A stretch of 64,000 nt of DNA, from the NCBI GenBank assembly GCA_014925825.1, contig JACGCK010000007.1, forward strand, positions 62,001 through 126,000, written 5' to 3'. The translations under genes were made by a program, and so were the position numbers. The notes under the pieces are model-generated. The model saw only the letters and a list, made by a program, of their open reading frames with translations, did not search any database and was not told where the DNA came from. The first letter of the stretch is position 1. Each line of letters opens with the position of its first letter. The DNA is from Pholiota molesta (taxonomy: Eukaryota > Basidiomycota > Agaricomycetes > Agaricales > Strophariaceae). This document shows positions 43,925-55,470 of this stretch, in pieces.

Positions 43925-45716
43925 GGATCACGGCGACGACGTGGTCGTCCAAGTCCCTGTCTTCCAAGGCGCCGCTTCTGAATACGCCCCCATCAGCTGG
44001 CAGTTCTTCGTCAACCACTACAACGACCTCACCACTGCCCAACGCGACTCGAAATTCACGTACAGAATGCCCGACGGCCGCTTCTGGGTTGGACCCGATC
44101 CGCCTGCCGGCAGCGAGCCGTTGGGGGTCTGGTACCCAAGAACTGGCACTCTGGGTGGATGCGCAGAACACAACGCCATGATCTTGATTTATCCCGCGGA
44201 GAGCGATTGGAACAACATAGCCACCCTCACCGGAGATTCTTCGTGGTCTGCGACCAACATGCGACGCTACTGGACGAAATTGGAGAACAATCAGTATCTG
44301 ACTCAATCTCCAGCCAACAGCGCCGGCCACGGATTTAATGGCTGGCTCGATTCCTCCGTCTCTGACCCCGGCCCTTTGTTCAAGGACCCAACAGTCGTTG
44401 GTTTCCTCCAGAGCGCCGCAACCGCACTTGGAAAGGTGACGAGCACGGTTCTTAACTTCAAGAATCTGGTCACCAGCCCCACTGCCAGCAACCTCGCCCA
44501 ATTCGCTGCGCTCGATCTCAATAGCGACTCTCAATCGCGCGATACGACAGCCGGAGTATACCAAGTTCCCCTTTCCATCAACAACGGAACGAAAACACGT
44601 GCGAGCCAAAGAGATCTCATTCTCAGCACCGCCAATACCTACAAGCTCAAGCTGCAGCTCAACACGCTCGTCACCAAGATCATCTTCGACAACTCCACCG
44701 TCCCTCGCGCTATTGGCGTCGAGTACCAGACCGGCAGACATCTCTACCGCGCTGATCCCAATGCTGCCTCCGGCGTCGTAACAGGATCCGGATCATTCTT
44801 TGCCAAACGTGAAGTCATCGTCTCGGGTGGTGTTTTCAACACCCCACAGCTGCTCAAACTCTCTGGCATTGGTCCCAAGGCCGAACTCGCGGCGCACGAA
44901 ATTCCCCTTGTCCACGAATCGCCTGCGGTCGGTACCAACATGCAAGACAGATACGAAGTCGGCGTCATCGCATCTACCAGCACCGATTTCACCATCTGGG
45001 ACGACTGCACGTTCCTCAACACCACCGACGACGCCTGCTTCGCCAAGTGGCAAAACGACGCCACGGATCACGGCATCTACGGCGGAAACACATTCGCCTT
45101 CGCGCTCACACAGTCGAGCAGCGTCGCCGACCCTTCCGCGGACGACCTCATCACCGGCGGCATTCCCGCCATCTTCAAAGGCTACTACCCCGGCTGGTCC
45201 AACCGCACGGCGACGGACGCGCACCACTGGACCTGGCTCACCCTCAAGGCCCACGCGCGCAACAACGCGGGCACCGTCACCCTCTCCTCGCGCGACCCGC
45301 GCGACGTGCCGCGGATCAACTTCAACTACTGGGCCGCCGGCGGCGCGCAGGACCTGCAGGCCGTGTACGAGGGCGTGCAGTTCTCGCGGCAGATGCTGCA
45401 GGCCGCGCAGGCTGTCGTCGGGCCGGTCACGGAGGAGTGGCCGGGGCCGGGCGTGCAGACGGAGGCGGAGGTCAAGCAGTGGATCCGGGACGAGGCGTGG
45501 GGCCACCACGCGAGCTGCACCGTCCCCATCGGCCCGAGCGACGACGCGGCCGCGTCGGTTCTGGACTCCAACTTCAGGGTGAAGGGTGTGCGCGGCCTCC
45601 GGGTTGTGGATGCGAGCGTGTTCCCCAAGATCCCGAGCTTCTACATCGTGTCCGCGGTGTATATGATCTCGGAGAAGGCGGCTGATGTTATTCTTCAAGA
45701 TGCGCAAGGTCAATAA

Positions 45717-46942
45717 AGAGTTTCAGTTGTATTGTTACTGGTTTCCACTCTAGAGTTCCATACACTATTTCCGAGTCATACCTTAATTACAAGCATTGTA
45801 CAGTCTTATGCACTAAAGATGATAAAATTCTTTTTTCTTTACCATGACATCGAAACCTCGAGTGACATCATTGTCAATTTTTTATCGTACTTGTTTTCAT
45901 CGATCATCAATGATCTTCATCCAAATGCCAATGTTATGATAATCATCCCCAGATCGCGCGAAAAGTGAAGTTTGTACCATAATCAACGTGTCAGATTGTA
46001 GCAAGAACAGACAGGCTCGAGTAAAAGAAACACCGCGCTTTCTCCCCGAACTCCTTCGCCCGCTACAGGGCCCATCTAAACCGCCTCATCCACGTCCCTC
46101 CCCTATCGTCCGCACAATTCAGTGAACCAAAGTCCACTCTGAACGACCAACGCAGCCCAACACAGGTTTATACGAGGCTTCAGGTTATTATCAACACGTC
46201 TGCCGTCCACGCGGCGGTGGAATGCGATGGCTGGTCGATCGTTCATGCTAATCTGCGCATGCGCGCAGGTCGATGAGAGATGCAGGTGGACGTGTAGCGA
46301 CTGTTGACTCCGGTGTCGCAGCAACGCTCACACGCCATCACGGCCATGCGGTCTTCATAAGCTCTAGAAGGTCGTCGGCCATGGGCTGGTCCTTGAATTC
46401 AGCGGGAGGTGCACAACGCATGTTTTCCCCCAGTGGGTATTTTGATGTAAGAGCGATATTTCTATGCTCTCCTCAACGGTTCAACCAATTGGGCATCAAC
46501 TAGGTCACTAGAAGTCTACTGGTGTCCAGAAGGTTTGATAGATGTTCGAAATACAGGCGCGAGGCATAGTTTATATTCTGGTAATATTTATACAGCTGCG
46601 GGATCTACAAGCTGGCAGCGACAGAGACAGAGGCTTGCTCGTTAAACATCAATACCGCTCGCTATGATACAGGATAATATTAAACCATACCCACACCAAT
46701 GTCTTCCGCGTCTACCCCTCATACCAGGGAAGCCAAGATAATTTTCGCCAAGCGCGTTGACCGCAAGGACCTAGATCCCTCGCATACATAGGCACGCAAG
46801 GCGGATGGCGACTGCCGTGGCTATGAATGCCTCCGTCAAAGGCGAAGCCACGACGGAACCGCTGCTCCGACGTGCGTGCTGAATGTGACAGTATCTGCAA
46901 AGGTGTTTATGTGGGGGTACACAGACCACGTCGTCATCACGG
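45717..46942. other. Intergenic region, nothing recognised
   Basis: AT-rich directly after the GMC gene. No supported gene up to the 3' end of the minus-strand gene at 46943. Confidence 0.5.
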
Positions 46943-48110
46943 TCAGGTTATCGTCGCCCGTGCCTGCATCGCCGCCTTGAGGTCTTCCAGCTCAAAAAGC
47001 GCATCCGCCATCGGCTGGCGCATCAACGGGATGCACACAACAACACGCTTCCGCAGCGACAATCGGCGTAAGAGGGTGCCTGGGACCGGCACTGGGCCCA
47101 CATCCCCGTGGTAGCGTGGATCGACGGTAATAGGCGTAACGACGTCGAGAACACGGATGACAAGCGTAGGCCCTAGCTCTTTGTGCTCCGGAAGATCGGA
47201 TAGTTCGAATTGAGCTCTGATAGTGCCTGCAGAAAGGGGGGTTCAGCGCGACAGGCGAGGGTCAGAATACGGAAAATTTCAGACCCGTCAGTGGACATTT
47301 TGTGGAATAATTGGTCGTAACCTGACCGGGGAAATGGAGGACGATAACTTTTGCGCGGGTAACATACGTCAGTTGCCTTTTTGCGAGGGCGAGATTTAGG
47401 TAGAATGGTGCGAAGAGGGAATACTGAGATCGTCGCACGTTCTGCGTGAGGTCCAATTTGTTGATATCGTGGATGAGCGCCTCGTCAATCAAATTTTCGG
47501 CACGCAATAACGCCAAAAACCCTTCTTTTTCTCTGTTTTTGATCAGTTCCAGAATCTTGGGGCCCCAAACGTCGCCCCTGGGGTCGAGCAAGTCCCGACC
47601 ATGCTCGAACGCTTCCGGGCTATCGCAGATCCTGAAACGCACACCTGCGTAGAGTTCGGGCCCATCAGTGGGCGTATAATAATAAAAGAACCCTCTAGTG
47701 TTGATGGGAAAGGAAAGACGTGGGGTAGTTTCATACATGTATTTCAGCTTGCGTCCGTTGATGAAGGGCACGACGGGGCTCAGTTTCCCCGACAAATCAA
47801 CAACCTCTTGGCCCACTACGGACAAGCGTTCAGGTCGTAAGGTGCGCAGCCTAAAGGAAGAAGGAATGTGAGAGGCTTTTTTGCCGGTCGGCTCTGTCGA
47901 AGTCTTCGGTCGAATCAACGATCTGGAGAATGCTCTGAATTCGCGGTAGAAACGCACCGCAAGCATCCTCTTCCCAAAGGTCGATGTAGGCACCCGTACA
48001 GTATGCGCACATGGTATTGGGCACCATGGATTCAGCTCTGGAGTAGCACGAAGGTCGAGCTGGCGAAAGGACCGAAAGAGGCGGGAAGGCAAGCGTCGCG
48101 GGCTATGCAT
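46943..48110 (-). CDS. Unnamed agaricomycete protein family, copy A
   Basis: ATG 48110; exon 1 is 48110-47285 and exon 2 is 47226-46943 (TGA), giving 369 aa. I do not recognise a named domain. Blocks include LRPERLSVVGQEVVDLSGKL, NTRGFFYYYTPTDGPELYAGVRF and RICDSPEAFEHGRDLLDPRG, and a C-terminal GTIRAQFELS...RQPMADALFELED. The N-terminal 40 residues are Arg-rich with few acids, which could be a mitochondrial presequence. A paralogue (copy B) lies 4.5 kb away in inverted orientation and shares these blocks and the phase-1 intron after LTG. The donor is GTCTGA, slightly unusual. Similar unnamed proteins are, from memory, multicopy in agaricomycetes. Confidence 0.7.
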
Positions 48111-48479
48111 GCCGTTTCTGATGAGTTTAGGGTGTTCGCTGGAATGAGATAATGAATGGCAGGTGGATGAAGCAGCATGCCCTAGGAGTAACTACGCGTC
48201 CTGGAAAGCTGCGTTTGTTGGAAACGGCTGCAGGATGTGAACGAGCGTGTGCCAGAGCTGTTCAACTTTGTTGAGGAACAGTGATAAATATGCACGTGAT
48301 CATTCGAGGCAGCTTCGCCATACATACGTCCAGACTCCAGACTCCGACTTCAACTTGTTTTGAATGTTTCGGAGCAAGCCGTCTGCGGCAGTCGTACATC
48401 CAACACAATGGATTGCAATCCACAACGGTACGTTCGCCACTATCAAGAACAAGTCCAATCGAGTATCACAAGAAAGATC
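48111..48479. other. Intergenic region, nothing recognised
   Basis: Upstream side of the copy A gene. No gene supported. Confidence 0.45.
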
Positions 48480-48695
48480 CCTTAGGAAAATCTATTGCCC
48501 AACGCCCGCAGACGCTGGGTAGGCACACGCTTCATACCGTCAGGGGCCCACTGAAGGTCCTCGTTCGCCCACACCCTATCGGGCCAATGCGAGCTCTGGA
48601 TAGACAGCTCTTCCAGCGCCACCAGGCCTGTCAGATCACCAGGTTGAACGAGCGCCAGTGAGGCAAACCAGCTAGAGAAGGGTGAGCCCTATATG
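48480..48695 (-). pseudogene. Isolated exon-like block of unknown gene
   Basis: On the minus strand an acceptor (CATATAG, near 48692) leads into an open block reading GDLTGLVALEELSIQSSHW, then PDRVWANEDLQWAPDGMKR, ending TAA near 48482. The pattern is protein-like (LRR-like spacing) but no upstream exons join convincingly. Probably a remnant. Confidence 0.3.
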
Positions 48696-49706
48696 CTCTG
48701 TGCGAAGGATCGTAGCACCAGTGGCAATGCGTGGAGCTGCAGCGTTTGGGATAGCTCGACGCATGAAGCAGCGCCTGTCGCGAAACCTTGCATTCTTTAC
48801 CGTCGCCAAAAAAGAAGTCGACCGTCCTGGACAGGACATATCTACATACATCATGGTGCGTCTGCACCGCATCCTTCTTCCAGAACAGCAGAACATGAGA
48901 AGAGAAATGCGGAGAAAGGACACTTTCAGCGAAAACGTCGCCGAGTCCTAGTGCGGATAGTCTGGCGTGCCGAGTCTGGCCATGAGCAACCTCCCGTGTG
49001 TCGTCGCGACGATCGACGAGGGTGCCTCGTGCGTCTTCTGCGCACGATCCAAGTCGGGATTGACGCGGTGCACCGTGTTGTGTTGTCTGCCTCGGTGTCT
49101 TATCGACTTCCTTCTAGGAAGCGGTGGTATGGTTCAAGGTTGAGCTTCTCGCTCTTCACTGCAGGACAGCCATGCTGTACATGGGTCTGTTGAGGAACGC
49201 GATGGAGTGTCCATGTGCGGCTGAGCGCTGTGGCCGGAGGGAGCATATGATATTATCATCTGGGATCTGGAAAAACCAGCTGAGCGATCGGCGATCAGTT
49301 GGCGGCTTTCGCATGTGATCCAGTGGTCGCGCTGGCGCGCAGCGTCGAGGCTGCGTCGTCCGAGTCGCAAGCAGTTCAAATGTCCTCTCTTCCACCAGGT
49401 GGTTTCGGGTATTCCGATGTCAACACCCTTCAAACCTTTGTACATAGTGCCAGACTGTGCAATGTATCGCGATCCCTGAGACTTATATTTAGCACCACTC
49501 TTGAAGTGCAATCATGGCAATTGATTTTTCGTCTTCTATCAATTTGCACAGCATTTCTTCCAACGCGATTTCAGTTGAGGCCCCGACTTTTTACCCCTGT
49601 ATTTAATATTTCCAATAACATCAGCGCTGATACATATGCATGCTCTGAAGGCGATATTTTCCCTTTCCATCCTCCTCCATCTTGTGCCTATAGCTTTCCT
49701 CCCAAC
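48696..49706. other. Intergenic region, nothing convincing
   Basis: At 49636 an ATG opens a short frame encoding a signal-peptide-like hydrophobic stretch (MHALKAIFSLSILLHLVPIA), but it is out of frame with the gene starting at 49707. Confidence 0.4.
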
Positions 49707-51458
49707 ATGTCTCGATGGGTTATGGTCGACGACACCGACGCAAGCATAAAGTACACGGGAGATTGGTTTGCGAATACAGGGACTTTGGATTCTTCGGGAA
49801 ACTGGGGCGCTCCGTATCTGAGCACATTGCATGGCACAAAGACGCAGGGGAGTTTCTCCTACAGTTTTTCAGGTCAGTGCTCTCCACAGTTCTCAGCGAT
49901 ATTTTATTATTGCTTAGCTCCCAGCACTCCGACTCAGGAGTGGTGGTGAGATAGCGTCGATTGTGTCGTCAACTTAACGTCGCTAATCCCTTTGTTCATC
50001 AGGTTCCGCCTTCACCTTGACTGGTGCGATCCAAGTTCCAAGGAGCTCAGCATCCGCAAACACAACATGGGAGTGTATCGTTGATGGAGCAAGCATCGCT
50101 GTCGACAACCCGGCAGCCGTCGAGAATCGAGTCGAATTCTGCGCAGGCAGCGGTATCACAGATGGTCCTCACACGCTGCAAGTCAACGCGAAGGGTAGTA
50201 GCTCGCAAACGTTTTGGTTCGACCATCTCCAGTACCAGCCATCTGCATCCGTCTCGCTGGCAGACGCCGCGATTTATATCGATACGACAGACCCAATGTG
50301 GGGCTTCGGGACGGGTTGGAACCCGGTTTCTCCGGGATACATGACGAATCAAACGGGCGCCAAAGTCGACTTCGAATTCAACGGTGCGTGGCCCTGATCC
50401 GAATTTCCTCCTACGAGAAATAACATGTTCTATAGGTGTCTCCTTCAAATGGTATGGCTTCTATGACGCGAGATTTCCCTTCGCCGTCTCCACTGCATCA
50501 TATTCTATCGACGGAGCAGCTCCCGTAAATTTCACCCTCAACGGCGTCACTGCCCAACAGACCAGCGTACAATATTCCCAAGTATTTTTCACGACTGGTA
50601 CACTCTCTCCTGGAAATCACAAGGTGGAAGTCACATACAACGGCAATGCAAACACGACTCCATTGAGCGTTGAAGTCATCGTTGTCCAAAATGGTACGAT
50701 GTTCGGAAAAAGTTCAATCGTAAGTCGCTCATGTACGTTGCCTAGGTACATCTACATCAGGGACTTCAGGTGGAGGTGCGTCCGCGAACACAACCTCGGG
50801 TGGAGGAGCATTGCTGACAGGACTGTCTTTAGCAGGAGGTGGATCCAGTACCTCAACGACGGCATCTGCTGGAGGGACGATTGGTTCAAACTCTCGAGGC
50901 ACTACTACCGCTACAGGATCAATCTCTGGAGCAGCAACAATTAGCTCAGCATCTAATGGCGGGACATCTGACGCCGCAAAATCCAACACCGGCGCGATTG
51001 TTGGGGGCGTAGTGGGTGGAGTCGCTATCCTTCTCTTGGCAGCATTGCTATTCCTCCGGATGGCTAGACGAAGGAAATATCGAACCATGGCTGAGAGTCC
51101 AGGAAGCATTATAGAGCCAGTACCGTATTCCGATTACTCTATTCCAATGGACGCGTATAGTCCCGTTTCCGCGACTTCTAGAGGACGAAAACACGGTTCA
51201 GCTACAGCACCCTACGATTCACAATCGTACACGGCTTCCTCAAACCATCCACCAACGACACAGACTCCTTTCCAATCGCCACCATCATCAAATCGAAGTC
51301 CCCGTGTAGGAAAGGAATCCGAGCTACAGCAGCCGCCGACTCGTATCGAGGCGCCTCGGGTAGTCCAAGATGTGGACAGTGGTATTCGACTGGTAGCTGT
51401 GCATGGCGATGATTCAGAATTGGTGCATGTTCTTCCGCCGGTATATTCGCAAACTTGA
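49707..51458 (+). CDS. Single-pass membrane protein with beta-rich ectodomain
   Basis: Exons 49707-49872, 50003-50383, 50436-50693 and 50746-51458 give 505 aa. All three introns are phase 1. The first 320 residues are rich in aromatic and beta-forming residues with two similar halves (VDDTDASIKYTGDWF...; IYIDTTDPMWGFGTGW...), suggesting paired carbohydrate-binding-like sandwich domains. A Ser/Thr/Gly-rich stalk follows. One transmembrane helix (AIVGGVVGGVAILLLAALLF) precedes Arg-rich and then Pro/Ser-rich cytosolic sequence. This architecture is common in agaricomycetes but uncharacterised. The start ATG gives no signal peptide; one lies just upstream in another frame (49636), so the real first exon may be different. 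Confidence 0.72.
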
Positions 51459-52461
51459 GGGTATATTATGTACGTGGAGATATTTGACGTTACGAGGTAC
51501 AATGGAACTGTATAATGTTGTATAATATACACTTTCTGCATGTATGTATGTTCTGATTTAATATTCTGCTATATTTCTTGTGCGAAATAACAAATCACTT
51601 CATTGATCATAATAGTGCTGCGATTTGCGCTTCTCATTCAACGGAGCTGAAAAGTCATGCCTTTTGTCCCTCTTTCACCAATATAAACTGCTTGTTGAAC
51701 ACATATTTAGGCCTAATATTAGGCCTTTTTTTTGGATGAATCGTTCAGGTGGTGCATAAAAGCCTTTACGACGCATCTTTCCAAGAATATTAGTGGTCTT
51801 GTTGTTGTCGAAAACGTCTCGAAAACGTTGCCCAAAGCGCTGCCTCCAATGCATGTTCAATTTCAAGAGGAACCTAGGCATCTATAAGGGATAGCCAGAT
51901 CGTCATGGACGAGGAGGTGTAAGGTCACCGGCTGTGACGATGCTATGGTAAAAAAACGCCAGACGCGACGACGCAGGCCCGGCCCGCACGGCTCCGAGGA
52001 GCACTGACGCCGGCGATCATTCGATCAAATTTCTGTACATTGGCTGGTTGTTTCCGTCACAGCACATTTGTACACTTTCATTCAAACCATCTTGTCCATA
52101 TCATCAAGAAATAGTAACTTTGCTCCTTTGACCTCTGGAAAAGGGTCGCTGAAATCTGGAAGACAAAGAATCAGGTGCGTTACCTGACAGGCGGGATTCA
52201 CATTTCGTTCAAAATCCTCATCCCGTTTCGAGATCTCACTGAACAACTGGTCTTCAGTTTCCAGAAGGCATGTTCAAACCGCTGACGCGTTCCTGCCAAT
52301 CTCGCACATTTAATCAACTAGGCCTTCGTCATGCTCTACGACTGGCTCCATCGGGCGCCATTGCACGCACAAATGCTGGACGTAGGCCAAATTTAAAAGA
52401 GAGGAGGCTCACGGTGTGTTTCCAGCTCTAGCGGTATCACATTTCGTTAACGCTACCCTAG
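51459..52461. other. Intergenic region
   Basis: Contains the 18-bp palindrome at 51709. No gene supported. Confidence 0.45.
51709..51726. repeat. Perfect 18-bp palindrome
   Basis: AGGCCTAATATTAGGCCT is followed directly by a T-run (TTTTTTTT). As RNA it would be a hairpin with almost no loop. It lies about 250 bp after the membrane-protein stop, so a role in 3' end formation is possible but unproven. Confidence 0.5.
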
Positions 52462-53430
52462 ACCACCGCAGATACGGTCCCTCGGGAAGCGCAGGATGAT
52501 GTTCACAAGCTCCATACTCTGAGGCCTGAACGACTGTCAACGGCGGGCCAACAGCTTGTTGACTTGTCTGGAAAGGCCGATATAACCATACACCCTCTCA
52601 CCAATGGGCCGCAGCAGAAATTTCGATACGAGCAGGGATATAACACCGAATTTCAACGCTTTCCAGAGAACACTAGGGGTTTCTTTTACTATTTTAATGA
52701 TCCTGACGCTCCAGAGCTCTGCGCAGGCGTGCGTTTTAGGATCTGCGATAGCTCGGCGCAGTTCGATCATGGGCGGGACTTGCTAGATCCCACAGGAAAC
52801 GTATGGGGCTCCAAACTTCCGGAGCTCGTCAAACATTCCACAGGGCAAGGGTTTTTGTCGCTGTTGCGTGACGACAATCTCGTTGACGAGGAGCTCATCA
52901 ACGACATCGACAAACTCGATCTGCCGAATGATTTGAGAAGACACCACTATTCCCTCTCCGAACCTTTCAATCTGGACGTCGGACACCCGCAGGACACGAT
53001 GTTGTTTGCTACACGTGCAAAGGTAATTAAAATGGAATTTCCAACGACCTCATTCGCCGACTTGAAGAAAGGCGTCGTGCTATATCCATTGACTGGTCGG
53101 AACTTCTGCTATTCGAGTCGTCAGTATTGAGCTGATATCATTTTCATAGGCTCTATCAGGGTCCGATTCGAATTATCTCACTATATCGAACACAACAAAC
53201 TGGGCCCTTCGCTCGTTTTGCGAGTTCTAAATATCGTCAAACCTATTACCCGTAACCCACTCTACACGGGGAAAGCTGTCGTGATTCCGACGCCGGGAAG
53301 CCTCTTATTCCGAATGACTCAGGGAGAGAAACGCATTACGCGCATCCCACTAAAGCACCAGCCTATGGCTGACGCCCTTCTTGAACTCTTGGAGCGTTCA
53401 CGCGTGAAGAGCTCCTTTCCGCAACGTTAG
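52462..53430 (+). CDS. Unnamed agaricomycete protein family, copy B (5' end unresolved)
   Basis: The open frame begins after TAG at 52459-52461, which could be an intron acceptor (GCTACCCTAG). It runs to 53095, and a phase-1 intron joins to 53150-53430. The shared blocks with copy A are LRPERLSTAGQQLVDLSGKA, NTRGFFYYFNDPDAPELCAGVRFRICDS, FDHGRDLLDPTGNVWG and HQPMADALLELLE. No ATG exists in the frame before these blocks, and the Arg-rich N-terminus of copy A has no match. Either a first exon lies upstream near 52.3 kb or the gene is 5'-truncated. Function unknown. Confidence 0.6.
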
Positions 53431-54097
53431 GAAATTCTCCGCTTCATTTCGAGCGCGATGAATTTTTTTACACCACAGTGAGCTCCTCGACACGATTAAT
53501 ATAATTCTGGAATCGGCCGCTCACATCTATTTAGCCCGTTGTATTTATACTCGCCTCCTGCTCGTGCCTGGGGCTAGTACGATGCACCGGTACATCCGAT
53601 CGCCACTGCCCTCTTTGCTCCGTGCTACGCGATCTAGTTTTTCAACGATATCCACATAAGAGGATAGAGGAAGAATTGTCCAAGCGATAGCTCGGTGCGT
53701 CTGCTGCTTTTCTCCCTCCCACCTATTCTGGGTCAGGGCTCGTTATTCGGAAGCGAGCGTGGCGCTCTCATGCGAGGCACCGGCGCGCTTCCTGGTCTAA
53801 TTCGTTCGTTCGAGGTCTTGAAGGCACATTCATAAAGTCGATGACTGGATGCTCTTCCTCCTAGATGAACCATTCGACTGCCAAATCCAACGTAAAGACC
53901 CAAATTTGATTTCATCTTCAACGATATATTTGAAGTATTTAGATATCAAAATCCAATCAGATTCGAATTGTTCATGAAACTACAGTATTGCGATGAGTCC
54001 TTTGAGCTGGTCATATACAGCTGGAGACAACCTGGAACCAATGCATAAGGGCTCGATAAACAATTTGACCATTTAATACGACATGTGCACTTACCTA
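53431..54097. other. Intergenic region, nothing recognised
   Basis: No gene supported. Confidence 0.5.
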
Positions 54098-54745
54098 TCA
54101 AGCCGCGAGGATAAACGCGGCTATACCTTCGGAAACATAACCATTAGAGCTAATCGCGTTATCGCGTTCGCTGGCACTCTGAGTATAGAAATGGTCGAAC
54201 GCAGTGGGGTTGTACAAGCGGAAAAGTGGGATCGCCGAACACACAGACTGGGACGAGGTGTCCGAAGCGGGATAGACGAAGCCTGCGATGCCTTCATCGC
54301 TATAGCCCAACGTGCTGATGGCGTTGTTTCGCTCTGCCGCGTCGCTGGTATAAAAATGGTCGCTGAGGGCGGAGTTGGCCACGCGGAATAGTGGCACCGT
54401 GAAGGACGACGTGGCGGGGAATATCCTCCCAACGGCGCCCTCGAAGACATATCCAAGAGAGGCGACTGCATTCGCCATTTCTGCAGCGCTGGTGGTGTAG
54501 AAGTGGTCTACAACGGCATTGTTGTCAGCGCGCAAAAATTCAACAGCCGTTCCTGGGTCTGCACAGGTCCGCCTAAAAAGCTGAAGTTCAAAATCAGGAC
54601 GCATGTAACATAGATTGAACATAGATCAAAAAAAGCTATCACGTACGTGAGCTACATCGTCGCCTGGGTTGGCTGCAAGTGCTGCTCCTGCAGCTGAGGT
54701 GATGCTAACGGCGATTGAGGCGATGAGGGCAAATTTGAACTGCAT
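54098..54745 (-). CDS. Secreted DUF5648 repeat protein
   Basis: Exon 1 is 54745-54647 and exon 2 is 54580-54098 (TGA), giving 193 aa. A clear signal peptide (MQFKFALIASIAVSITSAAG) is followed by three consecutive repeats of the form LFR..N....DHFYT....E..NA...GY..EG, each about 45 residues. This is the DUF5648 repeat found in secreted fungal and bacterial proteins, with no known activity. An extracellular location is inferred. Acidic and Asn residues repeat at the same positions in all three units, which would suit a small propeller or ligand-binding face. Confidence 0.82.
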
Positions 54746-54777
54746 TTTGGCGATGTGGATCCTGAAAACCAAGCTGG

Positions 54778-54784
54778 TTTTATA
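54778..54784 (-). promoter_or_regulatory. TATA box of the DUF5648 gene
   Basis: TATAAAA on the minus strand, only 33 bp upstream of the ATG at 54745, which implies a very short leader. Confidence 0.6.
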
Positions 54785-55009
54785 CTCGTAAAGTTGTAGT
54801 ATATGAGCCCGTCAAAATGCATCAACAAATGTTCATAGTATTCCGCTTTGCATTCACCACTTCATAGCACAAGAAGCCTTCTCGGCGTCAGAAGGCCCGG
54901 GAAAGCTCTGATCAGTCGTTCGATAATAACATTTCCTCTCACACGAACTTCGGAAATCCTAAACGCCATTGAACTTCTGGCTCCGAAATGATAACTTGAG
55001 CGCTGAATA
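54785..55009. other. Intergenic region
   Basis: Promoter side of the DUF5648 gene. Nothing else seen. Confidence 0.4.
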
Positions 55010-55470
55010 CAATGATCGACAACTTCAACGGTGCTTCTTTACTCCGGCGCCTTGATATGGCGCCTTTAATTGCCAAGTCTCACTTCGATCGTCTGCTAAG
55101 AAAACTAACAAAAGTAACCTGCATATTTTGTGTGAAGGTATATGTACTTCATGATTGCGATTGAAACGAACAAATATATAGACCGCATATTTTGCGTGAA
55201 GGTACCAGAACTTTATGATTGCGATCAATTGCGATCAACGTATTTGATGCCAAGGCGCAACGAGCGTCTAATTTGGCCGACACTGCTGACCTCTCTATTC
55301 TCATCCATAAGTAGGTATCGCATATGATGTTGGAAAATAACGGCGGCAGCTAACTGTCGAAAATTTCTGATGACTTAGGTATTCTAAATGGAAAGACAAC
55401 TCGTGTGAATAGAATGGAACAAGGATGTACACTTTTATTTATCCCGTTCATCCTGCAAATCTCCGCCGAG
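55010..55470 (+). repeat. Diverged direct duplication, copy 1
   Basis: Aligns by eye with about 57190-57590 in the same orientation (for example GCGTCTAATTTGGCCGACAC here, GCGTCTAATCGATCG...GCCGACAC there; and AATAGAATGGAACAAGGATG versus AATGGAACGCAACGAGGATG). Internally it has its own tandem repeat: GCATATTTTGTGTGAAGGTA (55121) and GCATATTTTGCGTGAAGGTA (55187). No gene recognised. Confidence 0.55.

Larger units (their letters stand above)
37725..45716 (+). pseudogene. Secreted GMC oxidoreductase, split by a Ty3/gypsy insertion
   Basis: Exon 1 (37725-37777) encodes a signal peptide (MHLNLKGLSLFPLLLSTW). A 57-bp intron follows and exon 2 starts at 37835. It carries the FAD-binding Rossmann motif (VVGSGPGGGPLAARLAQAGY) and reaches DAGED at 38013, where the retrotransposon begins. 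The reading frame resumes after the right target duplication and stays open from 43930 to TAA 45716, with TGTLGGCAEHNAM, a second GMC signature (GVFNTPQLLKLSGIGP) and the active-site HHASCT. The second catalytic position region reads FPKIPSFYIVSAVYMISEKA, lacking the usual His/Asn pattern of aryl-alcohol oxidases and closer to cellobiose-dehydrogenase-type flavodomains. About 680 aa without the insertion. No other lesion seen, so inactivation is recent. Substrate not inferable. Confidence 0.9.

Noticed and set aside
44793..45713. 306-codon minus-strand frame in the GMC region
   Set aside because: Antisense shadow of the continuous GMC oxidoreductase coding exon.
48631..49511. Minus-strand gene between 48.6 and 49.5 kb
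   Set aside because: Several open blocks, but frames cannot be joined with consensus introns and no start was found. Only the terminal block is listed as a remnant.
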